DNA of 64,000 bases from Gemmatimonadota bacterium. GTDB taxonomy: Bacteria > Gemmatimonadota > Gemmatimonadetes > Gemmatimonadales > Gemmatimonadaceae. Of this stretch, positions 9,368 to 18,256 are shown piece after piece. Under the pieces are notes generated by a model, which worked only from the letters and a program-made list of their open reading frames with translations, was not told the DNA's origin and did no database searches. Each line of letters starts with the position of its first letter. Position 1 is the first letter of the stretch. Where the stretch lies: contig JACPFW010000005.1 of NCBI GenBank assembly GCA_016182795.1, positions 101,064-165,063 of the forward strand, given 5' to 3'. The position numbers were made by a program, and so were the translations under genes.

Positions 9368-9384
9368 GCGGGTAAATTGCCCGC
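9368..9384 (+). promoter_or_regulatory. Small hairpin / TAAATT box before the deacetylase start
   Basis: Six base pairs (9368-9373 with 9379-9384) close a 5-nt loop just before the ATG at 9388. The same stretch contains TAAATT (9373-9378), 9 nt before the start, which may instead be a -10 box of a leaderless transcript. There is no Shine-Dalgarno sequence. Confidence 0.3.
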
Positions 9385-9387
9385 ATC

Positions 9388-10281
9388 ATGCATCGCTTTC
9401 GACTTCTCGCGTTTGCGCTTCTCATCGGCGTGCGCCCGGCGCTGGCACAGGGCAACGCAGCCGCGCTGCCATATCGCATCCCCGTCCTGCAGTATCACCT
9501 GATCGGCGACACCGACAGCCGCTGGCGCCGCTCGCGCGACGGATTCCGCCGCGACTTGCAGCTGCTGTATGATCGCGGCTACCGGCCGATCACCGTCGCG
9601 CAGTTGATCGACCGGAAGTTCGACATTCCTCGCGGGACGTCGCCGGTGGTGTTCACGTTCGACGACGCGTCCCCGGGCCAGTTCTCGTACATCGAGCGCA
9701 ACGGCACGCTTGACGTTGACCCCGCGAGCGCCGTCGGCATCTGGCTGGCGTTCAGTCGTGCGCATCCCGACTGGAAGCCGCGTGCGACGTTCTGCCTGCT
9801 CTCCGGCGCCGCGGCCGGGCACGCCTTCTTTGGCGACACGGGTGTGGCGGGGCAGCAATCCGCGTGGCGCCTGCCGAAGGTCCGGTTCCTCGCGGCGCAG
9901 GGCTTCGAGCTGTGCAACCACACCTTGTACCACGCGCGGCTCGACAGACAGACCGACGCGGTCGTGCAGGAGCAGATCGCGCGCGGCACCCTCGCCATCG
10001 ATTCGGCCGTTGCCGGATACCGGGTGCGCACGTTCGCGTTGCCGCTCGGCCTGTGGCCGAGGAACCGCGCGTTGGCCCGGTCGGGGCAGTGGGTGAATCC
10101 GAAGGGTGGGCGCGCGGTGTCGTATCGGTTCGACGCGATCCTGGAAGTCACCGGCGCGTTGCAGGGGACGCCCTACGGCTCCGGGTTCGACCCGCTCGCG
10201 ATTCCCCGCACGCAGGTGATTGGGGAAAACCTCGGCAAGTTACTGGACGCCATCGAGCCAAAGCGGTTCACGCCTCGCTGA
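9388..10281 (+). CDS. Secreted polysaccharide deacetylase (NodB/CE4-type)
   Basis: 297 residues with a cleavable signal peptide ending near ALAQG. The NodB-type metal site is recognisable: VVFTFDDAS carries the catalytic Asp pair and FELCNHTLYHARL carries the H-x3-H metal ligands. PVLQYHLIGD near the N-terminus resembles the start of PgaB/IcaB-like deacetylases. Expected to remove acetyl groups from N-acetylhexosamine polymers outside the cytoplasm. No glycan synthase is adjacent, so the substrate is open. No Shine-Dalgarno sequence is visible; the start is supported by the signal peptide. Confidence 0.85.
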   Translation: MHRFRLLAFALLIGVRPALAQGNAAALPYRIPVLQYHLIGDTDSRWRRSRDGFRRDLQLLYDRGYRPITVAQLIDRKFDIPRGTSPVVFTFDDASPGQFSYIERNGTLDVDPASAVGIWLAFSRAHPDWKPRATFCLLSGAAAGHAFFGDTGVAGQQSAWRLPKVRFLAAQGFELCNHTLYHARLDRQTDAVVQEQIARGTLAIDSAVAGYRVRTFALPLGLWPRNRALARSGQWVNPKGGRAVSYRFDAILEVTGALQGTPYGSGFDPLAIPRTQVIGENLGKLLDAIEPKRFTPR

Positions 10282-10319
10282 GGCCGACGCTGCCGCGCAC
10301 GACGCGCGCCGCGACGCGG

Positions 10320-10907
10320 TTAGCGGGCGCGGAGGGCGTCGATAGCGCGATCGAGCGCGTCGCGCTGCGCGGGATGCGGCGCGCGCGCGCGCAGTTGGAG
10401 GAAGGTGTCGAGCGCCAGCTTGATGGCGACCGGATCGTCCTCGGCTGATCCCACCGACGCGGCGCTGTCGGCCAGATTGGCGCGCGCCAGGTCGTCGGCG
10501 GGAAATCGCTCGGTGACCTGCAACCAGCGTGTCATCCGCGCGCGTGGATCGCTCTCCGTGAGCGCCCACAGATGCCAGGCGCCCGCATGCGCGGGATCGG
10601 AGGCGATGGCGCGCGAGGCGAGTTCGCCAACAACCTCGGGGCCGCGTCCCGTCAGCCAATAGGCGTTGGCGAGCCGGACGAGCGCACGCGCGTTGGTGGG
10701 TTCGCGATCGACGACGACTTCCATCAGCGGCCCGAGCACCTCGGGGATGCCCGCGTGCGCATCGGCGGCGGCAAACAGTTCGTCGGTCGGGGCGCCGTCG
10801 GCGAGGGTGGAGAGTTCGCCGAGCAGTTGGGCGACGTTGTGATGTCCCTTGTAGGACTCAACAATCGACGTAAGGCGGGACAGCGTGTGGCCGGGTGGGG
10901 TCTGCAT
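10320..10907 (-). CDS. TPR-like helical repeat protein, 195 aa
   Basis: The start at 10907 (MQTPPGHTLS) was chosen over the 90-residue-longer frame because the upstream part is Arg/Gly-rich and does not look like protein. The body is helical with TPR-like stretches (NARALVRLANAYWLTGR, HAGAWHLWALTESDP, DDPVAIKLALDTFLQLRAR). No signal peptide or membrane segment. TAAATT lies 7 nt before the ATG. Probably a scaffold or adaptor; partner unknown. It converges on the deacetylase gene with a 38-nt gap. Confidence 0.6.
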   Translation of the reverse strand: MQTPPGHTLSRLTSIVESYKGHHNVAQLLGELSTLADGAPTDELFAAADAHAGIPEVLGPLMEVVVDREPTNARALVRLANAYWLTGRGPEVVGELASRAIASDPAHAGAWHLWALTESDPRARMTRWLQVTERFPADDLARANLADSAASVGSAEDDPVAIKLALDTFLQLRARAPHPAQRDALDRAIDALRAR

Positions 10908-10914
10908 ATCCCGT

Positions 10915-10920
10915 AATTTA
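10915..10920 (-). promoter_or_regulatory. Candidate -10 box (TAAATT) of a leaderless transcript
   Basis: TAAATT on the minus strand ends 7 nt before the ATG at 10907, the spacing expected if transcription starts at the A of the start codon. The same hexamer precedes the deacetylase gene at 9373-9378. Confidence 0.35.
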
Positions 10921-11335
10921 CCGCGGTGCGCCGGTGAGGGTCCGGCTGAGGGTTGCGCTGGCGGCCGGACTCCGCCATACTCCACCCCAGTCGGTCTGCG
11001 CTCTGCGCACTCCGGTGAATGCACCCCTCCGCCTCTGCCGCCAGTCTGCGGTATGCGACTCCGGCGTGACGCGCCGCGAGTGACGGTGTATCCGTTCAAA
11101 CCTGCCTGGCCCCGTGTCGTTCCGTGGCCTGGAATGCCGAGGCGCCTCGCGCGCCCAGTCTCGCCTGATTTCATCAAACGTTCGTCGGTTGGCGCGCCAG
11201 CGGCGCGCGCGGTCTGTGGAAGTCACGGATCCCTGACCCAGAGGAAGCATTCGGAGTGCCAACTCCCCGCATCGTCGGACCGCGTGTGCGCGGTTCGCAC
11301 CCTGTTCGTTTCGCACTAACACTAGACACCATCGC
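10921..11335. other. Intergenic region upstream of rho
   Basis: About 415 bp between the divergent TPR-like gene and rho. The composition is GC-rich and I see no convincing ORF, hairpin or strong sigma-70 promoter. An autoregulatory rho leader would be expected to lie here, but nothing in the sequence proves it. Confidence 0.4.
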
Positions 11336-12946
11336 ATGAGCGAGAATCAGCGTCCTCGCCGCCGAGGCCGTCCCGCGCGCCCGCGCGGGAAGTCCGCCGC
11401 AGAGACTCCGTCGGCCGAGCCGGATCCGTACCTCGACGCCGCCGCGCCCGAAGCGCCGGCCGCACTCGAAGCGCCGCCGGCCCCACCTGCCCCGGTTGCC
11501 GAAGCACCCGCGCCGGCACCCGCGGCGACACCTGCGGCGGCACCCGCGGCGCCGCCCGCGCCGACCGAGTCCTCAACCGTCGCGCCGCAGGGCGCACCCG
11601 AGTCGAACGGCGCGTCCCGTCCGCCGTTTGAACCGCGCCGTGAGGGGCGAGAAGGACGCGAGGGACGCGAGGGACGCGAGGGACGTGAAGGACGTGAAGG
11701 ACGGTTTGGCCGTCGTGGACGCCGGCATCGCGGTCGCAATCGCGGCGCGGGCGGCGGTGGTGGCAGCGGCGGGGCGGAACAGAGCAACGGTCAGGGTGGC
11801 GGCCCACCGGCGCAGCCGATCATCGCCGACGGCGACACGATTGGCTGGTACGATCCCTCGCGCGATGCCGGCTTCCTGCGCCGCGCGAACGCGAGCTATC
11901 TGGAGGAACAGGGCGACGCCTACGTCCCCTCCTACCTCGCGCGGCAGTACGGCCTGCGCAAATCGGATCTCGTGCGTGCCACGACCGGGCGCGACCACCG
12001 CGGCCGCACGACGTGCGTCGAGATTCTCTCGGTCAACGAACACGATCCGGCCGATGCGCTGCGGCGTCCCGAGTTCGCGTCGCTCACGGCGAGCTATCCC
12101 GACCGGCGGTTGACGCTCGAGACGGGACGTCCGGCGCGTGTTGGACCGGAGCTGACTCGTCGCGCCATCGATCTCATCTCGCCCATCGGCTACGGTCAGC
12201 GTGCGCTGATCGTGGCGCCGGCCCGCGCCGGCAAGACGATGCTGCTGCAGGCGATCACCGAAGGCGTGGCTCTCAAGCACCCCGACGCAACGCTGCTCAT
12301 CCTGCTTGTCGACGAGCGTCCGGAGGAAGTGAGCGAGGCGATTTCATGGGGCGTGGGCGAGGTCATCGCGTCGTCATTTGATCAGCCGGCCCGGCGCCAC
12401 GTCGAAGTCACCGAGATGGTGCTCGAGCGGGCGCGCCGCCTGGTGGAGCTCGGCAAGGACGTGGTGATCGTGCTCGACTCGCTCACGCGCATGGCGCGCG
12501 CGCACAACACCGCCGAACGCGGCACCGGCCGCACGCTGTCGGGCGGTCTGGATTCGTCGGCGATGGCCAAGCCCAAGGCGTTCTTCGGCTCGGCGCGCAA
12601 TATCCCGGCGGAAGCGGGCGGCGGATCGCTGACGATCATCGCCACGGCGCTCGTCGAGACCGGATCGCGCATGGACGACGTGATCTTCGAGGAGTTCAAG
12701 GGCACGGGCAACTGCGAGATCAAGCTCGACCGCGGCCTCTCGGAGAAGCGCATCTTCCCCGCGTTCGACATCGCGAGCTCCGGCACGCGCCGCGAGGAGA
12801 AACTGTACAAGCCGGGCCAACTCGACGCGATCTACGCGCTGCGCCGCGGTCTGCAGCAGATGCCGCCGCAGGCGGGCATGGAGTGGCTCATCAAGCGCAT
12901 TGCGAGCACGCCGGACAACGACACGCTGCTGGCGGGGCTGGTCTAG
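11336..12946 (+). CDS. rho: Transcription termination factor Rho with disordered N-terminus
   Basis: 536 residues, versus about 420 in compact Rho proteins. Residues 1-160 are low complexity: basic RRRGRPARPRGK, then an Ala/Pro-rich run, then tandem REG triplets (about 101-123) and a Gly/Arg stretch. The usual N-terminal helical domain is not recognisable. The cold-shock-like RNA-binding domain (GWYDPSRDAGFLRRANASYL, PSYLARQYGLRKSDLV) and the hexameric ATPase follow: P-loop APARAGKT (about 293-301), VIVLDSLTRMARAHN, GGGSLTIIATALVETGSRMD and SEKRIFPAFDI. It terminates transcription as a ring helicase on RNA. The end is followed by a hairpin shared with the convergent GT2 gene. Confidence 0.96.
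   Translation: MSENQRPRRRGRPARPRGKSAAETPSAEPDPYLDAAAPEAPAALEAPPAPPAPVAEAPAPAPAATPAAAPAAPPAPTESSTVAPQGAPESNGASRPPFEPRREGREGREGREGREGREGREGRFGRRGRRHRGRNRGAGGGGGSGGAEQSNGQGGGPPAQPIIADGDTIGWYDPSRDAGFLRRANASYLEEQGDAYVPSYLARQYGLRKSDLVRATTGRDHRGRTTCVEILSVNEHDPADALRRPEFASLTASYPDRRLTLETGRPARVGPELTRRAIDLISPIGYGQRALIVAPARAGKTMLLQAITEGVALKHPDATLLILLVDERPEEVSEAISWGVGEVIASSFDQPARRHVEVTEMVLERARRLVELGKDVVIVLDSLTRMARAHNTAERGTGRTLSGGLDSSAMAKPKAFFGSARNIPAEAGGGSLTIIATALVETGSRMDDVIFEEFKGTGNCEIKLDRGLSEKRIFPAFDIASSGTRREEKLYKPGQLDAIYALRRGLQQMPPQAGMEWLIKRIASTPDNDTLLAGLV
11641..11703 (+). repeat. 9-bp tandem repeat encoding REG triplets in rho
   Basis: About six imperfect copies of a 9-bp unit (gagggacgc/gaaggacgt variants) within the rho reading frame encode Arg-Glu-Gly repeats. 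A multiple of three keeps the frame, so copy-number change would lengthen or shorten the linker without inactivating Rho. Confidence 0.8.
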
Positions 12947-12998
12947 CCGTTCTGCAGCGCAGCGGTCGGTCATCGCACCACGGTAGCTTCGCGAGAAG

Positions 12999-13031
12999 CA
13001 GCCGCGCCCAAGCGAGTTAGGGGCGCGGCTG
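12999..13031. terminator. Hairpin at the rho / GT2 convergent junction
   Basis: A perfect 11-bp stem (12999-13009 with 13021-13031) with an 11-nt loop, followed on the plus strand by ttctt. It lies about 50 nt past the rho stop. The right arm overlaps the last codons of the convergent GT2 gene (stop at 13017). Confidence 0.65.
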
Positions 13032-14003
13032 TTCTTCTGGCGAGCCATCAGGTGCGCCAGTCCGTGCGGCGCGCTGCCAGACTAGCCCGCGCTCGTTCAG
13101 CGAAACATAGGTGCGGCCAAGGTAGGCGCTGATGATGCCGAGGAACGCGAAAAGGACGCTGAACAGGAAGGTCAGCGTCACAAACAACGACAGCCACCCG
13201 AGCGGCGTGCCGCCGCGCGTTACGCTGCGCACGAGGTAGAACGAGCCAATCGCGAATCCGATCGCCGACACGCCGAACGAACCGATCATCGCGAACTGGA
13301 GCGGCAAGACGGACAAGCTTGTCAGATGCGAGAGCCACAGACGCAGCAGCCCACTGAATGAGTAGTTCGAAGCGCCTGTTGTCCGCGGTCGATGTGGCAC
13401 CGGGACGTCGGCGACGCGGTTCGTCATGCGGAAAACGAGCGCATCAATGTAGGGATAGGGGGTCTCAACGCCGCCAATGGCGCGCGCCAGCTCTCCACGT
13501 ACGGCGCGTACATTGCTGATCGCAACGTGGTGGACGTTTCCGATCGTATACTGCGAAAGCCAGCGATTGAGGGTGGATGCCACGCGACGCTGCCAAGACT
13601 GCTCAGTCGTCTCGAAGCGGCCGTAGACCACGTCGTGCCGGCCCTGGCGCGCAGCCGCGAGCGTCAACTGGGCCGCCTCAGGGGGATTCTGCCCATCATC
13701 GTCCAGCGTCACCACCCAAGCGCCGCGACACGCGAAGAATCCGACGAGGGTTGCACGATGCTGCCCGATATTGCCGCCAAGGGCAATGACGCGAACGCGT
13801 GGATCCAGCGCAGCGAGCTCACGCATGACGGACTCAACATCATCCGGCGAGCCGTCATTCACGAGGATCACCTCGAACTGTTCGCGACCGTCGAAGAATG
13901 CCAACAGCTCCGTCACCGTCGTCCGAAGCACTGCCTCGGACTTGTAGACAGGAATGACGATCGACAGCGACGGTGCGGTGGGCAGGAACGGCTCAGAGGG
14001 CAT
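13017..14003 (-). CDS. GT2 family glycosyltransferase with two C-terminal TM helices
   Basis: 328 residues. A GT-A fold is indicated by LSIVIPVYKSE, VILVNDGSPDD and the metal-binding VVTLDDDGQNPPE. Two C-terminal hydrophobic helices (FAMIGSFGVSAIGFAIGSFY and LFVTLTFLFSVLFAFLGII) make it ArnC/DPM1/GtrB-like, so it probably transfers a sugar to polyprenyl phosphate at the inner face of the cytoplasmic membrane. The start overlaps the end of the aminotransferase gene by 11 nt. It is the last gene of the glycan operon. Confidence 0.88.
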   Translation of the reverse strand: MPSEPFLPTAPSLSIVIPVYKSEAVLRTTVTELLAFFDGREQFEVILVNDGSPDDVESVMRELAALDPRVRVIALGGNIGQHRATLVGFFACRGAWVVTLDDDGQNPPEAAQLTLAAARQGRHDVVYGRFETTEQSWQRRVASTLNRWLSQYTIGNVHHVAISNVRAVRGELARAIGGVETPYPYIDALVFRMTNRVADVPVPHRPRTTGASNYSFSGLLRLWLSHLTSLSVLPLQFAMIGSFGVSAIGFAIGSFYLVRSVTRGGTPLGWLSLFVTLTFLFSVLFAFLGIISAYLGRTYVSLNERGLVWQRAARTGAPDGSPEEQPRP

Positions 14004-15114
14004 TTAGAAACTCAAGGGTTCGGCCGACGACCACGTCTTGGTCGGCATCTGCAAGGTTGTAGAAGAGCGGAAGTCGACACAGGCACGTCGAAAGGCGTTC
14101 CGTCATGGGCAGCGGGCCCCCATCATGGAACGCGCGTCCAAACGGGGACTCATGCAACGCGACATAGTGGAACGGCGTGATGATCTGGCAGTCTCGCATG
14201 TACGCGATGAAGCGATCCCGGACCGCAGGCGCAGACCAGACAATGCCCAGCAGGTGATGATTCGACGACACTCCAGGGCCGGGCTCAATCAGGTAGCCGC
14301 CCTTGTCCGCTACGGGTGCGCGCAGCGCGGCGACATATGCATGGTGCAGCGCGTCGCGGCGGTGCTGGATCTTCGCGAACGCCTCGAGCTGAACGGACAG
14401 GTATGCCGCATTGAGGTCTGACAACGCATAGCTCGACCCGACGTCAACCCACGTGTACTTGTCCACCAATCCGGCCATGAATCGCCTGCGGTTCGTTCCT
14501 TTGTCGCGCATGACCATGGCGCGATCGAGGAGCGCCGAGTCTCTCACGGTGAGGGCGCCACCCTCGCCGCACCCAACGTTCTTCGTCTCGTGAAAGCTGA
14601 AGGCTGCGCAGACGCCAAACGTGCCGAGGGGTTGACCCTCGAAACTGGCACCCAAGGCCTGCGCAGCGTCCTCGATGATGGGCACAGACGCAGCCGCGGA
14701 GGCCAACGCACGCATGTCGCACGAGTTGCCTGCGTAGTGGACCACCACGACCGCCTTCGTTCGTGAGGTTCGCCGTCGGTCAACCTCGGTCGGTTCGATG
14801 TTCCCGTTGGCATCCACGTCGGCAAACACCGGACGCCCACCGCGGAGTACGACTGCGTTGGCAGTGGAGACGAAGGTGAAGCTCGGCATGATAATCTCAT
14901 CGCCATGGCCCACATCGAGGAGCAGCGCCGCTAGCTCCAGGGCGTGTGTCCCGCTTGTGACCAGCAGCGCGGGTTGACCGAGGTGGCGGGAGAGCCAGGC
15001 TTCGCACTGCTGCGAGAATGGTCCACCTCCGGCGACATGGCCGTTTGTCCTGATCGCATCGGTCATGCGCTGGGGTTCCGTCCCGAGCCAGACGGGTTTG
15101 TTGAACGGGATCAC
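13993..15114 (-). CDS. DegT/DnrJ/EryC1 aminotransferase, WecE-like
   Basis: 373 residues from a GTG at 15114 that overlaps the upstream stop as GTGA. The N-terminus MIPFNKPVWLGTE resembles WecE, the dTDP-4-amino-4,6-dideoxygalactose transaminase. PLP-enzyme landmarks are LLVTSGTHALELA, PIIEDAAQALGA and the Schiff-base lysine region FHETKNVGCGEGGAL. It should aminate a dTDP- or UDP-4-keto-6-deoxy sugar using glutamate. The neighbouring LbH acyltransferase could N-acylate the product. Exact sugar not determined. Confidence 0.88.
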   Translation of the reverse strand: MIPFNKPVWLGTEPQRMTDAIRTNGHVAGGGPFSQQCEAWLSRHLGQPALLVTSGTHALELAALLLDVGHGDEIIMPSFTFVSTANAVVLRGGRPVFADVDANGNIEPTEVDRRRTSRTKAVVVVHYAGNSCDMRALASAAASVPIIEDAAQALGASFEGQPLGTFGVCAAFSFHETKNVGCGEGGALTVRDSALLDRAMVMRDKGTNRRRFMAGLVDKYTWVDVGSSYALSDLNAAYLSVQLEAFAKIQHRRDALHHAYVAALRAPVADKGGYLIEPGPGVSSNHHLLGIVWSAPAVRDRFIAYMRDCQIITPFHYVALHESPFGRAFHDGGPLPMTERLSTCLCRLPLFYNLADADQDVVVGRTLEFLNAL

Positions 15115-15773
15115 GTGACGGTCTCCTGCGTCATGCGGCCGGCTGCGCCAGTCGGCGTTGAACAGGTCATCAACGCATGCGCATAGGGCACCCGCAGTAG
15201 ATCATCGCGGGGCTGGCATTCCACGTCGCGAAAGGCACTGCGGGCCAGCGCGGCGTACTCATCCAGCGTTCTAATCCGCTGCCCTCTATCGAGACTGATC
15301 AGGAGTCGTGCGACGAACCCACTCGCAACGTCGCAGCGGGGATCGGCGGTGAGCATTCGACCAGCACCGCCCAGCGCCGCGGAGCCGAGGCGAAATAGGT
15401 GCCGCGCTTCGTCGTCGTCCAGATGGTGCAGCACCCCAATCGCGAGTACGACATCAAATGGGGGCATGGACAGTACGTCCAATGTAGCCACGGAATCCAC
15501 GCGGAAGGATCCACGAGGGCCGAATCGCTTGCGCGCGGCCGCGATATAGCTCGCCGAAGGGTCAACGCCCACGTACTCGACGTCACGGGGCAGGTAGTCC
15601 CGCATGTCGCCCGTGCCGCAACCGATATCGAGCACCCGTAGATACGGTCGTGGGCCCAGGAACTCCGCAACAACTCGGCGTCTGAATCGATCGGACCCGA
15701 GCGCCGCTTGCACCGCATCGTAGATCGCGGCGCTCGACAGCACCTTTCGGAAACCGCCTGTCGTCTGACTCAC
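15111..15773 (-). CDS. SAM-dependent methyltransferase (class I)
   Basis: 220 residues. The start is a GTG at 15773, set by a GGGAGGT Shine-Dalgarno 5 nt upstream; the open frame runs 113 codons further but that part overlaps the previous gene and is not protein-like. Motif I is LRVLDIGCGTGDMRDYL, followed by VEYVGVDPSASYI and FDVVLAIGVLHHLDDDEA, typical of Methyltransf_11/25 enzymes. It overlaps the aminotransferase start by 4 nt. In this context it probably methylates a sugar or glycan-linked group, but the substrate is unknown. Confidence 0.85.
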   Translation of the reverse strand: MSQTTGGFRKVLSSAAIYDAVQAALGSDRFRRRVVAEFLGPRPYLRVLDIGCGTGDMRDYLPRDVEYVGVDPSASYIAAARKRFGPRGSFRVDSVATLDVLSMPPFDVVLAIGVLHHLDDDEARHLFRLGSAALGGAGRMLTADPRCDVASGFVARLLISLDRGQRIRTLDEYAALARSAFRDVECQPRDDLLRVPYAHALMTCSTPTGAAGRMTQETVT

Positions 15774-15778
15774 CAACC

Positions 15779-15785
15779 ACCTCCC
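15779..15785 (-). promoter_or_regulatory. Shine-Dalgarno site fixing a GTG start
   Basis: GGGAGGT on the minus strand lies 5 nt before the GTG at 15773. It decides the start of the methyltransferase, shortening the longest open frame from 333 to 220 residues. Confidence 0.75.
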
Positions 15786-15807
15786 GCGGTCCGCATGTGC
15801 CCTGCGC

Positions 15808-17304
15808 TCACTTCGGCGTAGACTCCTGGACGGCTCGAGAGACACGCTGGAAGATACGCACGCCGTATCCGACGCGGCTTCGCCCCACCGTCCACCCGCC
15901 AATCGTCTGCGGCACCGAGTCGATCCCGTCGTACACCAACGCAAACTCGCGAACCATCTTCGGATGTGCCACCTCGAAGTTGCTGATGCCAAGGCGCCGT
16001 GAGCCGTAGCCCGCTGAGACCACATAGGCCGCTTCGCCGTAATGGCGTTCGCCCCAGACTGTGTCGAAGAATCGGTAGCGTTCGACCAGCATGGTCCACG
16101 TCGGACTATCACCCATCACAATACTGCCCGGCGGAATATGCGCCTGCACCGCGAGGCGAGAGGTCTCATAGCGGTCGTGAGGAACCATCGATGCGGACCG
16201 CAGCAGGAGAACAAAAGAGGGCAGCCACGCCACGCCGAGGGCCGCACCGATGCAAGTGGCGCCAATGAGACGACGGCTTCTCGTGCGCATGAAGCGCTGC
16301 CACGACACGCAGACGGTCACGACGACCAACGGAAAAGTGAGCATCAAGTACGTTTCCAGGGGCCACATCATGCCCCACAGCGCAAGCACAGCGACGAGAC
16401 TGATCGCCAATGATCGTGTCATCGTTCGCCAGCGCCCGCCGCAAGCGAGCAGAACGAGCCCCACGACCGCAAGAATGAACCACGGCAGTGCGTACCAGTT
16501 CGTCTTCAACACCGTGAGAAACAGGTCACTCCGTGGACCGTTACTGGCGGCGGCCGTGGCGCTCTTGAGAAAGTACCGAAATCCATTGGGATGCCGGATG
16601 AACATGGCCCCCTCGATGGCGACCACCAGAATCGCCGCAGCGACGATGATCCGGAGTGCATCCGTTCGCCACCGATACCATAGCAGGAGCACCACTGTCA
16701 CGAGCAACCCGTAAAGCACAGTCGCCACCGGTTGGACCAATAGGGCACCAGCCCATGCGACGCTGATGATGAGCGCACGACGAGGAGTGGGACGCCTCGA
16801 CTTGACGATTAGCACGAGCGTGAGCAAGACGAGGCATAGCGCAGCGGGATCGGGGCGATCGGTTCGCAGATAGGCGGCCGAGGCAAGGCATGCAACGGCG
16901 CCCCACCAATTCCCGTGCTGTGTCGAGAGGCGTGCGGTCAGGATGCCCGCAAGGCAAGCAGTCGCGGCATGGAGCGCGAGGGGAAACGCCAGCCCCTGTG
17001 TCAGCCCGAATGCTGCAAGACGATACCAGCCCGCCAGCGAGACCATGTACAACGGCGGATATCCGGCGACGAAGAACGTGTCCAGATCCGGATGCAGCCC
17101 GAGAGCGCTGTGCAGGGTCCACGTTCCCCGCGTTGCGAGTTCAAACGCGACACCCTTGTAGAAGCTCTCATCAATACCGCCAATCGGCAGATCACGGGCG
17201 AGCAGCAGGCCATAGAACCCGACAACGAGACATGTAGCTAAGGCCAGGGGCCACTGAGGCCCAATCGCTCGCACTATCGCGAGCGAAACCAGACGGCCGC
17301 GCAC
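15808..17304 (-). CDS. GT-C-like integral membrane protein of the glycan operon
   Basis: 498 residues, GTG start overlapping the previous stop by one base (TAGTG). About ten hydrophobic helices with a first periplasmic loop carrying GGIDESFYKGVAFELATRG, an acidic arrangement typical of GT-C/ArnT/PMT glycosyltransferases that use polyprenyl-linked donors. The C-terminal 130 residues form a soluble domain. Sequence similarity to named families is weak by eye, so the call rests on topology, the acidic loop and operon context. Located in the cytoplasmic membrane. Confidence 0.65.
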   Translation of the reverse strand: MRGRLVSLAIVRAIGPQWPLALATCLVVGFYGLLLARDLPIGGIDESFYKGVAFELATRGTWTLHSALGLHPDLDTFFVAGYPPLYMVSLAGWYRLAAFGLTQGLAFPLALHAATACLAGILTARLSTQHGNWWGAVACLASAAYLRTDRPDPAALCLVLLTLVLIVKSRRPTPRRALIISVAWAGALLVQPVATVLYGLLVTVVLLLWYRWRTDALRIIVAAAILVVAIEGAMFIRHPNGFRYFLKSATAAASNGPRSDLFLTVLKTNWYALPWFILAVVGLVLLACGGRWRTMTRSLAISLVAVLALWGMMWPLETYLMLTFPLVVVTVCVSWQRFMRTRSRRLIGATCIGAALGVAWLPSFVLLLRSASMVPHDRYETSRLAVQAHIPPGSIVMGDSPTWTMLVERYRFFDTVWGERHYGEAAYVVSAGYGSRRLGISNFEVAHPKMVREFALVYDGIDSVPQTIGGWTVGRSRVGYGVRIFQRVSRAVQESTPK

Positions 17305-18194
17305 TACCCGCCCTCGCGATTATGCATTCCGTCATGACCCGCAGCAGCCGGAGGACCCGGTACGAAGAACGACGGGACGCCGACCGGCACGAACTTCACG
17401 AGGGGCACATTCGCTTTGAGAAAGCCGACTTCAGCAGGAGAGTATGTGCGCGTGTAGGTGCGAGATTCCACGTCGAACAGCACCTCGCAGTCACGAGCGG
17501 AGTCACTCGCTTGGACGATGCCGAGGCAGCCGGCATGCTCCGGATGCCGCAGCTCGTAGGCGGCGATCAGCCGGCGCATGACCTCCACCTTCTGATCGAC
17601 GGTCACATTGGCAAACTGTGGTCCGACTTTGTCAGTGATGTCACGCGCCGGCGTACCGGCGTAGACGCGGTTCTCGGACATGTCCGATGTGATCACCGAG
17701 CCCACCAGCGCCATGGCGCGTGGGGCGACGTTTACGGGCGAGATAATGCAATGCCCCACGAACCACGCATCGTGCTGAACGTGCATGTACTTCGTCGTGT
17801 AGAAACGGCAGCCTTGGACAAGGTCTCCGAACTTGATATGCGTCCAAATCTGGCTGTGTGCTCCGACACCGACTCCGTCGTCGAGGTCGAGCCCGCCCAG
17901 GGAATCCAGCACGCACATTCCCCCGATCCAGCAGTTACGGCCAATGCGGAGCGGCTCATTTCCGTGACCAAAGGTGAATGCATGCACCTTGGAGTAATCG
18001 CCCAGGCGCAGCTCAGGAACCATGATGCGCGTGTCGCGGCCAATGAAGCTGAAGTCGCCAAGCTCCACGAGCCGAGCCGGTCCGCCATTGCCAGTGATGA
18101 GCGCGCGCTCTTCGACCACCACGCCCTTTCCAATACGAATCTCGTCGGCTTCGATTACGCCGGCGATGATGCTCGGATATTCATCAGCCACCAT
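17304..18194 (-). CDS. Left-handed beta-helix (hexapeptide) acyltransferase-like protein
   Basis: 296 residues. Hexapeptide turns recur across about residues 15-180 (IRIGKGVVVEE, FIGRDTRIMVPE, RIGRNCWIGG, DGVGVGAHSQI, RVYAGTPARDI), the last with the AGxPA ending common in CysE/WbbJ-type acetyltransferases. A further C-terminal domain of about 100 residues is not recognised. It follows the M20 gene by 62 nt and overlaps the membrane glycosyltransferase by one base. In this operon it may acylate the amino sugar made by the WecE-like enzyme; that is inference. Confidence 0.75.
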   Translation of the reverse strand: MVADEYPSIIAGVIEADEIRIGKGVVVEERALITGNGGPARLVELGDFSFIGRDTRIMVPELRLGDYSKVHAFTFGHGNEPLRIGRNCWIGGMCVLDSLGGLDLDDGVGVGAHSQIWTHIKFGDLVQGCRFYTTKYMHVQHDAWFVGHCIISPVNVAPRAMALVGSVITSDMSENRVYAGTPARDITDKVGPQFANVTVDQKVEVMRRLIAAYELRHPEHAGCLGIVQASDSARDCEVLFDVESRTYTRTYSPAEVGFLKANVPLVKFVPVGVPSFFVPGPPAAAGHDGMHNREGG

Positions 18195-18256
18195 TGCGCG
18201 GCTCCGTTTCGCATCATTGCGCGAGTGAGGGTGGAAGCGCGTGCTGCGAACTCAGC

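Noticed and set aside
10908..11177. 90-residue N-terminal extension of the TPR-like protein
   Set aside because: Arg/Gly-rich and without protein-like pattern; TAAATT and the ATG at 10907 give a better start.
11641..11703. Short regular repeats as a possible CRISPR array
   Set aside because: The 9-bp units are contiguous, without spacers, and lie in the rho reading frame.
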